64,000 nucleotides of DNA from Antrihabitans stalactiti (lineage in GTDB: Bacteria > Actinomycetota > Actinomycetes > Mycobacteriales > Mycobacteriaceae). This document shows, piece by piece, positions 17,496-27,800 of the stretch. A program made the translations under genes and the position numbers. Below the pieces are notes generated by a model. That model was not told where the DNA came from and searched no databases. It saw only the letters and a program-made list of their open reading frames with translations. Each line of letters begins with the position of its first letter. Within the stretch, counting starts at the first letter, position 1. The stretch lies in contig NZ_VCQU01000002.1 in assembly GCF_012932915.1 (NCBI RefSeq), positions 558,001-622,000 on the forward strand, read 5' to 3'.

Positions 17496-19898
17496 CTACT
17501 GCTGCTGGCGAATCCAATCGCGAAGCCCGTCGTAAGCGTTGGGGTGTGCGGCGATTCGGCTGCGCAGGTCCGTACGCGCCTGTGCGATCCGGTAGAGATC
17601 GCCGGGCGAGGTTCGGGGGTTGGCAACCGCTGACGCGTCGGCATCGTTGCGAGAGGGCTCGTTTCGGCGTTCGCTACGGCCGTGCGAACCGAACGATGAC
17701 ACGTCTCCGAGCGGGTTGGTCGCGCTAGCGGCGGCCGTGGATGCAAGGCTCGGTGAGGTGAACGGCCCGAACTGCTCCTGGTCCGCCTGTTTGTGGCGTT
17801 CCTTGTCGCGCGGCAAGTTGTAAAGATCGTTGATCGGTTTAGCGGCTAGCAACAGCACGGCGACAACGATCGGCAGCGCGACCATCACACAGTCGAGGAC
17901 ACTCGGCGGCGGATTGTTCTCTGGTCGGGCTTCGACGACCAATCGGCCGATCGAGAGGAAGCCCAGGCCGATGCACGCTGAAACCGCGAGCTCACGCGAT
18001 GGCAATGCTTCTGAGCCGGGACCTTCTTCGGCGAAACCGCTGTCGATGCGCAGCGCCGATGCGCCAAACGATGCCGCGAGTCCGCAGGTCACCAGCATGA
18101 ACGAGACCGCAACGCACTCGCCTACGCTTCGGGCGTTGAACCCCAGTACTACTGTAAGCACGCCGATCACGGCGTAGCCGTAGTTCCAAACCGCCACGAG
18201 CGTAAGTGCGTGCCTGCAGCCGTCCAGCCACTCGAAGCCGGAATGGCGTGTGCTGCCGGTGTTCTGGCGACGGGTGAATGCGAGTGCGGCGCCGGCCGCA
18301 ATCCAGAGCGATAACGCGTAGTAGCCGCCGTCCCCGTGGAATAGTTCGAGCCACGAAGCCGACACGGTTGGAGCAGATAACAGACTGAGTTCGGCCATCG
18401 CTTTGCTCAGTTGATCGGGATCCGAAGCTGGAATGAATTGCCCACCAGTGGCATTGGCGATGCAACTAAGTTCGCCTGCGCCCGTTGGGGAGATTTCGAA
18501 CCCGACGGTGTTGACCTGGATTCCGGTCTTGTCGGCCGTGAGCTCACGCGCCACGTCGCAGGGCGGCTCGTTCGCACATGTCGACTCTCCGTCGCTGACC
18601 AGGACGATGACGCCCTCTTTGCCCTTGTCACGCAGAGTCTGTGCTGCCTTCTTCAGTGCCGATCCGGTGGGCGTGTCTCCATCGGCCACGACGGTATCGA
18701 CGGCAGCGTGCGCGGCTTTGGCGTCGAGGTTGCCGAACTCGATTGCAACGCGGCCGGTTGCGCACTCCGATTGCTGGTCTTTGATGTCGGGGTAGACGAT
18801 CATGCCGAATTGGCGGCCGACGTCCAGATTGTCGATCAGGGCATTCACGGCGCCGCGCGCTGCAGTAATTCGCGTCTTTCCCGTGCCTACGATTTCGTTC
18901 ATCGAACCCGACGTATCGAGCACAACCATGACGGGCACGTTGTGCTCTGGCTGCGGCGGGATCGCGGTGCCGAACACCGACCGCGGCGGCGACTGGCCCG
19001 CGCGTGTATTTCCGTCGCCGGAGCCGAGATGTCCAGCAAACGACAGGCACAGCCCGACAATGAGCGCAGTTGCTCCAAACACACAGACGGCGACTCGCCA
19101 CCCTGCGAAGTCGTTGCTTAGCCCCAGCGTCGCCGTCGTCGCGAAAACGACCGCGACTATTGCGGCAGCTCCGACCAGCGCGATGTAGCCGAGGCGGCTC
19201 GTCGAAGCCGCGCCGTTCGTCGAATCGGCGGCACCGAGCAACGTCGCGACCAGCGCGAACGCCGACAAGACAAGTGCAACGCGAACAAACCCGCGCCCGA
19301 AGGTGGACCAATCGATTCGCAGTGCCGCCCGTTCTGCGGACCGCGGCTGTGCCGCCAGAACTGCGGCGGCGACAGCGCACCAGACCCCGGCGCCCACGCC
19401 GGGATAGTCCCCGAGTCCGGTCGGGGCACTGAGGTGGACGAACTTTCGGACGATGTCGTAGCCGACGAATCCAGCGGCGACGATGAGGAGCGGGATATTG
19501 AGAAGGGCACGAATGGTTCGAATACTCGCGTAGTTCACGGACGACCCGAGCCTGCCGAGATACGACACAAGCAGCGACAGGAGCGATACCCCGATCGCAC
19601 CGATGATGGCCAAGCTGACTAGAGGGAGGTCGAACCGAAACGCCAAATACTCGCGATTCCACGGTACAAGGAGGGAGAGGACGAGAAGTACGGCTGCGAT
19701 TGCCTCGACCACGATGTCGCCGGGAGTGACGTCGGCGAACTTCGTCTGGCGTGGCGGAAGCTCGCCAGGTGGTGCCGTCTGTTGTCCTGGTGCGGGCGGT
19801 GCCGCCGCAAACGGATTGGGGGGCATCGCACCGCCGCCGAACGGTGAATCACGATAGGTCACTACGGAATTCTCGCCGCCGCAGGGCGCAAAAGCCAC
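17496..19898 (-). CDS. Polytopic membrane protein with vWA domain and LRV-like C-terminal tail
   Basis: 800 residues from GTG 19898; ATG 19825 would remove 24 residues. Layout: Pro-rich N-terminus (FAAAPPAPGQQ), about seven TM helices (65-290), a vWA domain (about 320-510) with intact MIDAS (VVLDTSGSMNE, later TPTGS and VSDGEST), a second TM group (535-680) and a cytosolic tail. The vWA has a Cys pair in STCANEPPCDVA also seen in the lipoprotein at 62196. The last 45 residues (ANPRTSPGDLYRIAQARTDLR...YDGLRDWI) resemble the variant leucine-rich-repeat tail common in actinobacterial proteins. It diverges from the large operon, and a shared motif lies in the promoter region; it likely acts with it at the membrane. 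Confidence 0.82.
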   Translation of the reverse strand: MAFAPCGGENSVVTYRDSPFGGGAMPPNPFAAAPPAPGQQTAPPGELPPRQTKFADVTPGDIVVEAIAAVLLVLSLLVPWNREYLAFRFDLPLVSLAIIGAIGVSLLSLLVSYLGRLGSSVNYASIRTIRALLNIPLLIVAAGFVGYDIVRKFVHLSAPTGLGDYPGVGAGVWCAVAAAVLAAQPRSAERAALRIDWSTFGRGFVRVALVLSAFALVATLLGAADSTNGAASTSRLGYIALVGAAAIVAVVFATTATLGLSNDFAGWRVAVCVFGATALIVGLCLSFAGHLGSGDGNTRAGQSPPRSVFGTAIPPQPEHNVPVMVVLDTSGSMNEIVGTGKTRITAARGAVNALIDNLDVGRQFGMIVYPDIKDQQSECATGRVAIEFGNLDAKAAHAAVDTVVADGDTPTGSALKKAAQTLRDKGKEGVIVLVSDGESTCANEPPCDVARELTADKTGIQVNTVGFEISPTGAGELSCIANATGGQFIPASDPDQLSKAMAELSLLSAPTVSASWLELFHGDGGYYALSLWIAAGAALAFTRRQNTGSTRHSGFEWLDGCRHALTLVAVWNYGYAVIGVLTVVLGFNARSVGECVAVSFMLVTCGLAASFGASALRIDSGFAEEGPGSEALPSRELAVSACIGLGFLSIGRLVVEARPENNPPPSVLDCVMVALPIVVAVLLLAAKPINDLYNLPRDKERHKQADQEQFGPFTSPSLASTAAASATNPLGDVSSFGSHGRSERRNEPSRNDADASAVANPRTSPGDLYRIAQARTDLRSRIAAHPNAYDGLRDWIRQQQ

Positions 19899-20088
19899 AG
19901 AAACACCACCGTTGTCGGTCGTTCGAAGGACACGGCGCGCCGACCTTAGTTGCTGCGACTGTCATTCGAACAGCCGACGCGAGAAGGGCCTCGTCTCGGT
20001 AGATTTGCCATCGACGGCAAGTCGGATACCACGACCGTGGCCAGCAGCCGAGCGATTGTAGCGACGCACGGTCTTAGAAACGGTGGTT
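19899..20088. promoter_or_regulatory. Divergent promoter region with 15-base motif shared with 39.9 kb
   Basis: Separates the minus-strand vWA gene from the ten-gene plus-strand operon. It contains TGCTGCGACTGTCAT at 19951-19965, followed by TCGAAC. The identical 15 bases, followed by GCAAAC, occur at 39916-39930 in the divergent region at the other end of the operon. The distance to the plus-strand start is similar at both sites (about 105-124 bases). It could be a regulator site or a promoter element; which strand it serves is unknown. Confidence 0.5.
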
Positions 20089-21261
20089 ATGAACGGCGAG
20101 TGGCAGGGCATGCAACCCGGTACCCCGCCGCCGCGGCCGGGACCGCCGCCGACGGGCGCTGTACCGAACTTCACGGGCGGCGCGGACCCGGTTTCGCCCA
20201 TTCAGTATGCGGAACCCGTATTTCCCGCACCGGTATTCCCAGGTCAGGCGCCGCTCCCGCAGGAAGTGATCCCGCTTGGACCGCCGCTGCCGGAGCGCGG
20301 TGGAAGCAGGAAGCCGCTGCTCATTGTCGCGGCCGTGATCGTGGCGCTGCTTGCGATCGGCGGTGTCACTTTTGCCGTCAGCTCAGGCGATGACGATACG
20401 AACGCGGCAAGTTCGGGCAAACGCAGCGCGCAGTCGCTCGCCGCAGGCGGCAGCCCAATCGTGCCTTGTGCGAGCCCGCCGGGCATGTCGGTCACTGGGT
20501 TCCGAAGGGACGGCCATCAGTTCATCGCGTCCATCTCAGTCAGTGCAGGGTGCGCCGACGGTGACATCCTCTCCTCCAGTGCAACTCGCGTCGCGATCTC
20601 CGATTCCGGAAGCAACGTCGCGGCGGCGACGTTCGACTTCGCCGCCAAGCCGATCGTGTTGCCGCGCAGCGGGGATGCGCCGGTCGCGCTCGAATTGTGC
20701 TTTAACCCCCCCGACTATTGGCGGTTGCCCGATTCGGTGAGCACGTCCGGCGCGCAGGTCGTCGTCGAGAAATTGGGGCAAGTGGGCGGACCCAGCCAGG
20801 CGGATCCCGCCGACGTCGTCGACAGCGTCGGCCGGGTGTGCGCATCGGGTGCCGCGCTACCGCAGACCGGTGATGCGGAATCCGCCAGTAGTGAAGGGCT
20901 GCAGGCGATGCGGACCACTGACGTCGCGCGGATTCGAGCGCTCGGCGCAGACAAATGGGTCCCGCAGGTCAGTACCAAACAGCCGGGACTGTTCTACGAC
21001 AACATCGTCTGGAACTTTGAGCAGATTCTGGGGGAGCAGTACTACTTCCGTGAGCGCTATCGCGAAACCGCGCTGCTGTGGACGGGTGACTTCCGTTCGT
21101 ACAACGATCCGAACTGGTGGGGTTCGGTCGTTTTGATCCCTTTCAGTAATTCGCAGGGGGCACTCGCATGGTGCGCGCAGCAGGGTATGGACAAAGACCA
21201 CTGCTTCGCCAAACGGGTCAACGCGACGGGCACACAGGGTTCGAACGAGTACCAGCCTTAG
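20089..21261 (+). CDS. Membrane-anchored secreted protein with FPG motif (operon gene 1)
   Basis: 390 residues (ATG 20089; GTG 20083 also possible). A Pro-rich cytosolic N-terminus includes YAEPVFPAPVFPGQAPLP, a motif shared with three other proteins in the window, then a TM helix (KPLLIVAAVIVALLAIGGVTFAV, about residues 76-98). The exported part has Cys pairs and ends in a Trp/Tyr-rich domain (TALLWTGDFRSYNDPNWWGSV...AWCAQQGMDKDHCFAKR). I do not recognise a named domain with confidence. As the first gene of the operon it probably supplies an outward-facing component. Confidence 0.7.
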   Translation: MNGEWQGMQPGTPPPRPGPPPTGAVPNFTGGADPVSPIQYAEPVFPAPVFPGQAPLPQEVIPLGPPLPERGGSRKPLLIVAAVIVALLAIGGVTFAVSSGDDDTNAASSGKRSAQSLAAGGSPIVPCASPPGMSVTGFRRDGHQFIASISVSAGCADGDILSSSATRVAISDSGSNVAAATFDFAAKPIVLPRSGDAPVALELCFNPPDYWRLPDSVSTSGAQVVVEKLGQVGGPSQADPADVVDSVGRVCASGAALPQTGDAESASSEGLQAMRTTDVARIRALGADKWVPQVSTKQPGLFYDNIVWNFEQILGEQYYFRERYRETALLWTGDFRSYNDPNWWGSVVLIPFSNSQGALAWCAQQGMDKDHCFAKRVNATGTQGSNEYQP

Positions 21262-21402
21262 CCGAAGTTTCCTACCGCCGCAGGCGATGTGCGTCGATCG
21301 TTCGACCGACATCGGTAGCGCGCGAACTGAGTAAGACTCGACTCTTGCGGCAGAGGTCGGAGCACGCACAGCGGTTCAGACGAGACAATTGGAGGGCGCA
21401 GG

Positions 21403-21957
21403 GTGTCCGGACCACCGAACCCATTCGACTTCAGTGACTTCGGGTCACCGGCGTCGAATCCCGACAGCGCGTCGTCCGCAGGCTTCGGTGGCGGAAATTT
21501 CGGGGGTTCCCCCATGGATCAGCGGCCTCCGTTCGACACATTCGGAGACTCGAATGTGGGGGATACATTCGGTTCGGCTGCGCCGATCGGTGACAGTTTC
21601 GGCCAGGCCACTGGGCTGGAACCCGCGCACGGGCAGGGCTTGTTCGCGCCCGAAGATATTGCCGGGCCGCCTGTTCTATGGGCGGGGATCGCGGGGGCGG
21701 CAGCACTGATCGGACTGGCGTTGGCGCTCCTCGGCTCGTCCGCATTCGGGATAGCGGTGGCCGGCTGGGTGATCGCGGGTCCCGTCGCCATCGGCCTGCT
21801 TGCCGTCTACACCGCTTTCGATACCAAGCAACAGACCAAGCCGTTCTACTCACAACCGGCATGGACAGCCTATTGCTATTGGGTAACGCTGGCCGTCGCG
21901 CTGGCCGGTGTGATCGTCGGTGCGCTGCGGATCGCCTACTGGGCGGGTACCCGATGA
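21403..21957 (+). CDS. Small F/G-rich membrane protein (operon gene 2)
   Basis: 184 residues from GTG 21403 with GGAGG nine bases upstream. The first 85 residues are low-complexity, rich in Phe, Gly, Ser and Asp (FDFSDFGSPAS, GGGNFGGSP, FGDSNVGDTFG), likely disordered and possibly adhesive. Three hydrophobic helices follow (about 93-113, 115-140, 155-178). The stop overlaps the next gene's ATG. No family is recognised. Confidence 0.65.
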   Translation: MSGPPNPFDFSDFGSPASNPDSASSAGFGGGNFGGSPMDQRPPFDTFGDSNVGDTFGSAAPIGDSFGQATGLEPAHGQGLFAPEDIAGPPVLWAGIAGAAALIGLALALLGSSAFGIAVAGWVIAGPVAIGLLAVYTAFDTKQQTKPFYSQPAWTAYCYWVTLAVALAGVIVGALRIAYWAGTR

Positions 21958-24851
21958 GCCGGCTGAGGCGTGTCTGCGCGGCCGTAGCGCTGTATGCCGT
22001 TGTGACACTGGGCATTCTCGGCGTAGGTGGCATGGGGCCGATTGCGACGGCAGTGCCCCCTCCCGCCGCCGCCAGTGCAATCACGAATTACGGAGCATGC
22101 ATCGCGGGCCAGGGCACCGGCGACTTACTACTGATGATCGACGAGTCAGCCAGCCTGCGTCAGTCCGATCCCGGTGGCGCCCGTGTGACCGCTGCCAAGT
22201 ACCTGATCGACCGGCTCGCCAGCTACGCCGACCGCAACCACCTCGCTGTAGATGTCGCGATCGCCGGGTTCTCGACGGACTTCACAGTCGACCGCGGTTG
22301 GACACCGGTTACACCGCAAAATGCTGACGACCTGAAGGCGGTCGTTGACAGGTTCGCCAACCGGGTGGACGGAAACGATACTGATTACCTGACTGCGCTG
22401 GAGGCGGCACGGGCGTATCTGGCGCAGCGCCCGCACGGCACCGGAAACGCACCACGATGCCAGGCGATCGGCTGGTTCACCGACGGCGCCTTCGATTTCC
22501 AAAACCGGTCCGGCCTGAGTGTTCCGTACGCGCCTGGTGTTGATATGAGTACTGAGGCCGGCGTCGCCGAAGCAGTTTCGCTCGGCGCCAACCAGATCTG
22601 CCGCCCAGGTGGCGTTGCCGACCAAATTCGCTCGTCGGGCATCGTGATCTTCGGAGTCGGATTAGTAGGCGGCGGCGCCCAAACGCCGAACTTCACCGAT
22701 ATGCGCCGCATCGTCGAAGGTTCGGCTGCTGGGGCCGGAGACTGTGGCGCGGTTAAGTCGCCGAAGCCGGGTGACTTCCACGAAGCGTCCGACATCGATC
22801 AACTCTTGTTCGCCTTCGACCAGCTCAGCACACCCGGACAGCAACCTACTGTGCACGACACCGGTGTTTGCGCCGGGACAGTGTGCGACACCGCACGGCA
22901 CAACTTCACCCTCGACGATTCGATCGATTTCGTCGACCTTCTCGCCAAGAGTGATCCGAGCCTGGTCCCGTACCTGGTGTCACCCGCCAACGAACAGCTA
23001 CGAATACCAATTCAAAACGAACCGCACGTCGACCAGCTCACAATCGCCGGCGCAGGCGTCACCTATAAGTGGGAGACGGCAGACACCGTCCGGATCAGCC
23101 TGTCGAAACCGAATGCTCCATGGTCGGGGCAGTGGGCACTGACGTTCGTCGACGAGGGTGGCGCCGGCACAGGCGTGTCGCAGAGCAGCATCAGTCTCGA
23201 AGCTGGGGTAAGGCCTGCCAGGCTCGATCAAGCAGCCCTCGCCGCCGGCCAGACTCCCGCGCCCGGACCGTCGCAGAGTCAGGAGCTGAAGTTCGGGCTC
23301 GTCGACCGGGGCGGGCAAACAAAGGATTCGTCGAGCCTTCTCGGTGAGGTCTCGTTGACTATCGATCTTGTGCCCCCCGGCGGGGTACCCGATCCGGCGA
23401 AGTTCGCGCCCGTCGTGCTATCGAAGGCAGAGATCGGTCAGCCGTTACGGCTCGATCTGTCCAGGGTGACCGCGGGGCACTACGACATGGCGCTCGGTCT
23501 GAAGTTGTCGACCGCACCTACCGTCGACTCGGCAGGCGCCGCGGTCCCCGGCACCGAGTTGGTAACGGTCCCGATCAGGCTGCCGATCGACATAGGGCCC
23601 GCTGTCGGGTATCCGACAATCGCGACGGCGCTCGATTTCGGTCAATCCAGTCGTGCGGGAACTGTCACCGCCAAACTGCCGGTGACGGGCCCTGGCTGCG
23701 TTTGGATCGAGAAGGCCACACCTGATCTGTCCGGCAATCCAGCTGGCGTGGGCGCCGTGACCGTCGGGGCGCAACGCGACGGTTCGTCTCGTGAGAAGTG
23801 CTTGAACTTGGACGACGGTAAGAACGGCACCATCGACGTCGAATTGACGACGGAGAACGAAGCCAAAGGCGCCCTCACCGGAACGTTCGTCGTCTCGTCG
23901 GTGTCCAACGATGCGCCCGACAAGGTTGTCAACCAGAACGTCAATCTAACGCTCGAGCTGACGAAGTCGCTCGATACACAGACGTTTTGGCTCACCCTCC
24001 TGCTTGCGCTGCTGCTCGGGCCCGGCCTGCCGTTGCTGCTTCTCTACGCAGCGAAATGGTTAACCGCACGAATCCCCGCACAACCCCTACTGGCAGTGGA
24101 GATTCCGGTGATGATCGATGCTGGAACTGTTCTGCGTGACGGCGAGCCGTTCGCGCTGCGCGAGCGCGATCTCGTCGATCCCGTACCAGGTCTGCACAAG
24201 CCAACCCGGCGTTTGCGGGTGGGGAGCATAGAACTGGCCACCCACATCGGCAGGTCACCTTTCGGCAGCGGCTACGTAGCGGCTCAGAAGACGATGCTGC
24301 TCAGTGCATCGTCGGAGACTCCAGCGTCGATTGGATCGCCGCCACGTGCCCGGTTGCCGCTCGCAATCCACAACAAGTGGATCGTGGTCAGCGATCCAAG
24401 CTGGGCGCCCGATCGTGCAGCGGTCATTTTGATGACCAGCGGCATGACGGATCAGACCCAGCGCGACGCGATCGCCGGGGACCTAGCCCGGCGCCTGCCG
24501 GCGCTGCTCGCCGAACTTCGGTCCGGCACACCAGGCTCGATTCCCGCTGGGCCTGCCGGTGCTGGCCCAGGCATTGGTGATCCGTTCGGGCCGGGTGGCG
24601 GTGATCCGTTCGGGCCGGGTGGTAGTGATCCGTTCGGGCCGGGTGGTAGTGATCTGTTCGGGCCGGGTGGTGGTGATTCCCACGCTCCGGCATCGACGGG
24701 CGGCTCCGTCCCGCCGTCGGCACCGCCTGCACCGTTCGGTGGCCCACCGCCACCGCCGCAGTACAGCGGCGCGCGCAGCGACGGTCCGCCGCCTCCGCCT
24801 CCGCCGCCTCAGTACGGCGGCAGCCCCGACCAACAAGGCAATCAATGGTGA
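21954..24851 (+). CDS. Secreted/anchored vWA protein with proline-rich cytosolic tail (operon gene 3)
   Basis: 965 residues from the ATG overlapping the previous stop. A signal peptide (RRVCAAVALYAVVTLGILGVGG) precedes an extracytoplasmic vWA domain with MIDAS LLLMIDESASLRQ and large Ig-like beta regions up to about residue 675. One TM helix follows (FWLTLLLALLLGPGLPLLLLY, around 681-701), then a cytosolic domain of about 165 residues and a low-complexity tail: four copies of an eight-residue unit (GDPFGPGG-like) and poly-Pro stretches ending QYGGSPDQQ. This layout lets an external metal-dependent ligand binder signal to cytosolic partners such as the tubulin-like protein encoded 43 bases downstream. 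The role is inferred. Confidence 0.8.
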   Translation: MSRLRRVCAAVALYAVVTLGILGVGGMGPIATAVPPPAAASAITNYGACIAGQGTGDLLLMIDESASLRQSDPGGARVTAAKYLIDRLASYADRNHLAVDVAIAGFSTDFTVDRGWTPVTPQNADDLKAVVDRFANRVDGNDTDYLTALEAARAYLAQRPHGTGNAPRCQAIGWFTDGAFDFQNRSGLSVPYAPGVDMSTEAGVAEAVSLGANQICRPGGVADQIRSSGIVIFGVGLVGGGAQTPNFTDMRRIVEGSAAGAGDCGAVKSPKPGDFHEASDIDQLLFAFDQLSTPGQQPTVHDTGVCAGTVCDTARHNFTLDDSIDFVDLLAKSDPSLVPYLVSPANEQLRIPIQNEPHVDQLTIAGAGVTYKWETADTVRISLSKPNAPWSGQWALTFVDEGGAGTGVSQSSISLEAGVRPARLDQAALAAGQTPAPGPSQSQELKFGLVDRGGQTKDSSSLLGEVSLTIDLVPPGGVPDPAKFAPVVLSKAEIGQPLRLDLSRVTAGHYDMALGLKLSTAPTVDSAGAAVPGTELVTVPIRLPIDIGPAVGYPTIATALDFGQSSRAGTVTAKLPVTGPGCVWIEKATPDLSGNPAGVGAVTVGAQRDGSSREKCLNLDDGKNGTIDVELTTENEAKGALTGTFVVSSVSNDAPDKVVNQNVNLTLELTKSLDTQTFWLTLLLALLLGPGLPLLLLYAAKWLTARIPAQPLLAVEIPVMIDAGTVLRDGEPFALRERDLVDPVPGLHKPTRRLRVGSIELATHIGRSPFGSGYVAAQKTMLLSASSETPASIGSPPRARLPLAIHNKWIVVSDPSWAPDRAAVILMTSGMTDQTQRDAIAGDLARRLPALLAELRSGTPGSIPAGPAGAGPGIGDPFGPGGGDPFGPGGSDPFGPGGSDLFGPGGGDSHAPASTGGSVPPSAPPAPFGGPPPPPQYSGARSDGPPPPPPPPQYGGSPDQQGNQW
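24576..24671 (+). repeat. Four 24-base tandem repeats in the vWA tail
   Basis: Four head-to-tail units of 24 bases encode GDPFGPGG, GDPFGPGG, SDPFGPGG and SDLFGPGG (with small changes between units). Near-identical DNA units in frame suggest recent expansion by slippage; copy number may vary between strains. Confidence 0.9.
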
Positions 24852-24894
24852 CGAGAACAAGTGTGATGCGACGAAACAACTTGGGAGGTAACCG

Positions 24895-27800
24895 ATGAGG
24901 CGGTTCTTGATCGTCGGCTGCGGCGGATCGGGCGGGGCGACGCTGTCCTACATGATGGATCAGCTCCGGTCGGATTTGGCTGCGCACGGTGTGAACAAGA
25001 TCCCCGCGGGATGGAAGTTCGTGCACCTGGATGTGCCGAGCGGGGCCGAGCGCGGGCCCGACGGATTGCCGAACGTCGAAGATCAGGACGGCGCCTACTT
25101 CGGAAGTGGTCCCCAGGGCGCCAACTATTCGATGCTCGACGGCGCGCTAAGTCAGCGTCTCGGTGCCCAACAGAGCCTCGACACGATCGCGACCTGGGCG
25201 CCGCGACGCCCTGACGCGGTCGCGATCCCGATCTCGGTTGGAGCCGGTCAATACAGAGCTGTCGGTCGCATGATTACGCTCAATAAGGTTTCTGAAATCC
25301 TTGCGCGGCTGCAGAATTCGTGGAGTCAGCTCAATCACGACACGACAAAGTCGGAGATGGCGCGACTATCGGTTCCCGGCCTCGGCGGGTACAACCCGAA
25401 TGACACCCCAATCGTGCTCGTCGTCTCGTCCATGGCCGGTGGTGCCGGAGCGTCGATGGCGTTGGACATCTGCCGGCTTCTGACGCTCGTCGAAGGCCTC
25501 GATCCGAAGTTGATGGGTGTGTTCATGGTGACGCCCGACATCTTCGATTCGCTGCCTAAGGCCGCGAGATCCGGTGTGCGCGCCAACGCACTTGCGATGC
25601 TCGGCGAGATCGTCGCAAGCCAGACGGGCTCGGCGCGCGAGCACGACCAGCGCACGCTGTCCGCGCTTGGTTTGCACAACGGTGCTGGCGCACTCATTCC
25701 ATTCGCTCGAGTGTTCCCCGTCGGTCGGAAGGTGGGAGCCGAAGGCGCGATCTTCGGCGACGGCTCGCAAAACGCGGTGTATCGGGGGCTCGCACGCGGG
25801 CTCGCGGGGCTGATGATGAGCGGCAAGGCGACCGATCAGTTCGTCTCGTACGACCTCGGCAACACAGGGTCGCCGGACGGCGACCGTGATTTTCTCGGCT
25901 GGGGAAGTGGTGTTTGGGACTCCTTGCCTTGGGGCTCTTACGGTTTCGCGAGTCTCAGTATGGGCCGCGATCGTTACGCCGAGTATTCAGCGCAGCGGCT
26001 TGCCCGCAGCAGCGTCGACAAGCTCCTCAAAGGCCATTTGCAGCCGGGCAACCTGGCGTCCTCGGTGGAACAAGCCACCGCGCTGCTGGATTCGCAGTGG
26101 GACGGGGTGCTCGTCGCCGTCGGTCTACCAGCTCTTTCCGGGCAGGGTCGGGCGGCGGCGTCGGTGGGACCATGGTTGGGCGGCGGAGCAATCCCGCGCC
26201 AGAGCACCGACGCCATGATCAGCGCCATCATCGAACAGCAACTGCGCCCTTATCTTCCCAACGGTGCGGGGATGAACGCAGCGCAATGGGTGCCGATGGT
26301 ACGCCAGCGAGTCGGTGAGCGACGAGCGGCGATGAACCAGGCCGTGCAGTCGACCGCGTACTCCTGGGCGTTTTCCTGGCACCAGGAGCTCGCTAACAGA
26401 ATCGTCGGCGTCGTTTCCAATGCGATTGCAGCACTAGGCCTTCCGTACGCGACTGCGCTAGCCGAACGGCTGCGCAGATACCTGTCAGACGGATTGCTGC
26501 CCGCGGCCCGTGATCTTGTCGGACACGCGAACAGCGACATCACCGCGATGCCTGCCGACGTCGAACCGACATTCGCGGCGTTGAAGAAGACGGTACCTAG
26601 CGGGCCGCAACTCAACGATCGCATTCTCGCGTCGTATGCCAACAGCGTGAGGACACATCTGTTTGCTCGTGCGGCCGGCCACGTCAGCTCGGCATGCGGC
26701 GCGATCGCCACCGAGGTGTTGATGCCCTTGATCGCCGCCATGAGCGAGGCGCAGCGGATTCTCGAGCACGCTACCCGTGAGCAGGTCGCCGATCTGGGTC
26801 TTGCCCGGCTGACGACCGTTCAATACGGCGCATGGCCGGCCGACGGGGAGGAGCGCGTGCACGCCCGCTTCGCTGAGGCCAACAACGAAGTGCTGCTGAC
26901 TAGTTCGACCGATTTCCAGCTGCAGTACGAGCGCGTCGATCTACCCCGCGCGGTCAGCGAGGGCGGTGGGCAACCTCCGCTGTCGGATGCGATACCGCTC
27001 GCGGCACGGCAGGTCATCTCCGGGTTGTGGGCGACCACGGGTGGCAATCGGCCACCCGGTGGGCTGGTCGAGAAGACCGCAGAGTGGCGTTCGCGGTCGT
27101 TCACCAACGATCCGTTCACCGGCGAGCTGCTCCAGCCGTCCCTTGCTCAGTTCGACGTTCATGTGCGCCCGCATGAACTACTTGATCGTGCACGGCAATT
27201 CGTCGCTCGACCGGGCGAGTCCTTCGACAAGTTCGTCCGCGTGTCACTGCGAAACTTCGTCCAAGGCGAAGGGGCTGCGGAATCCGAACTGGCGCAACGA
27301 CGTCATGACATCGTGGTGAAGTTTGCCGAGACGTTGTCGCTGGCCCGACCGCTGGCCACCGTGAGCGACGAGGCGCTGAATGTGTTGCACTACGGCGCAC
27401 AGCTCGAGTACCGGTACAAATTCTCCGACGTGCCGTTCGGCGGAATATCCGTCGGAGAGGAGTTGGCGAAGATCCTTGAGACGAACCCGCGCATCGATCA
27501 GGCGACTAAGGAGAACTTCGGCCGGTCGCTGAGCGATCAAGCCGACTTGACGAAGGTCGACGTTTTCGGTTCCTACCCGAACTATTCACCGTTGGCGTTC
27601 TCGTCTGTGCTGAAGCCGGTGGCCGAGCAATGGGCGCAGACTGCTGATCAAGCACGCGAATCGTTCTGGCGCTATCGGCGTACTCGACCGCTCGATGCGG
27701 CATTGCCGATGGCAGAGGGTGAGCGCCGAGCAATGGCAGCTGGGTGGTTCGTAGGGCAGCTCGTTGGGCGTGTGCAGATACCCGGGCCGCCATTCGGGAC

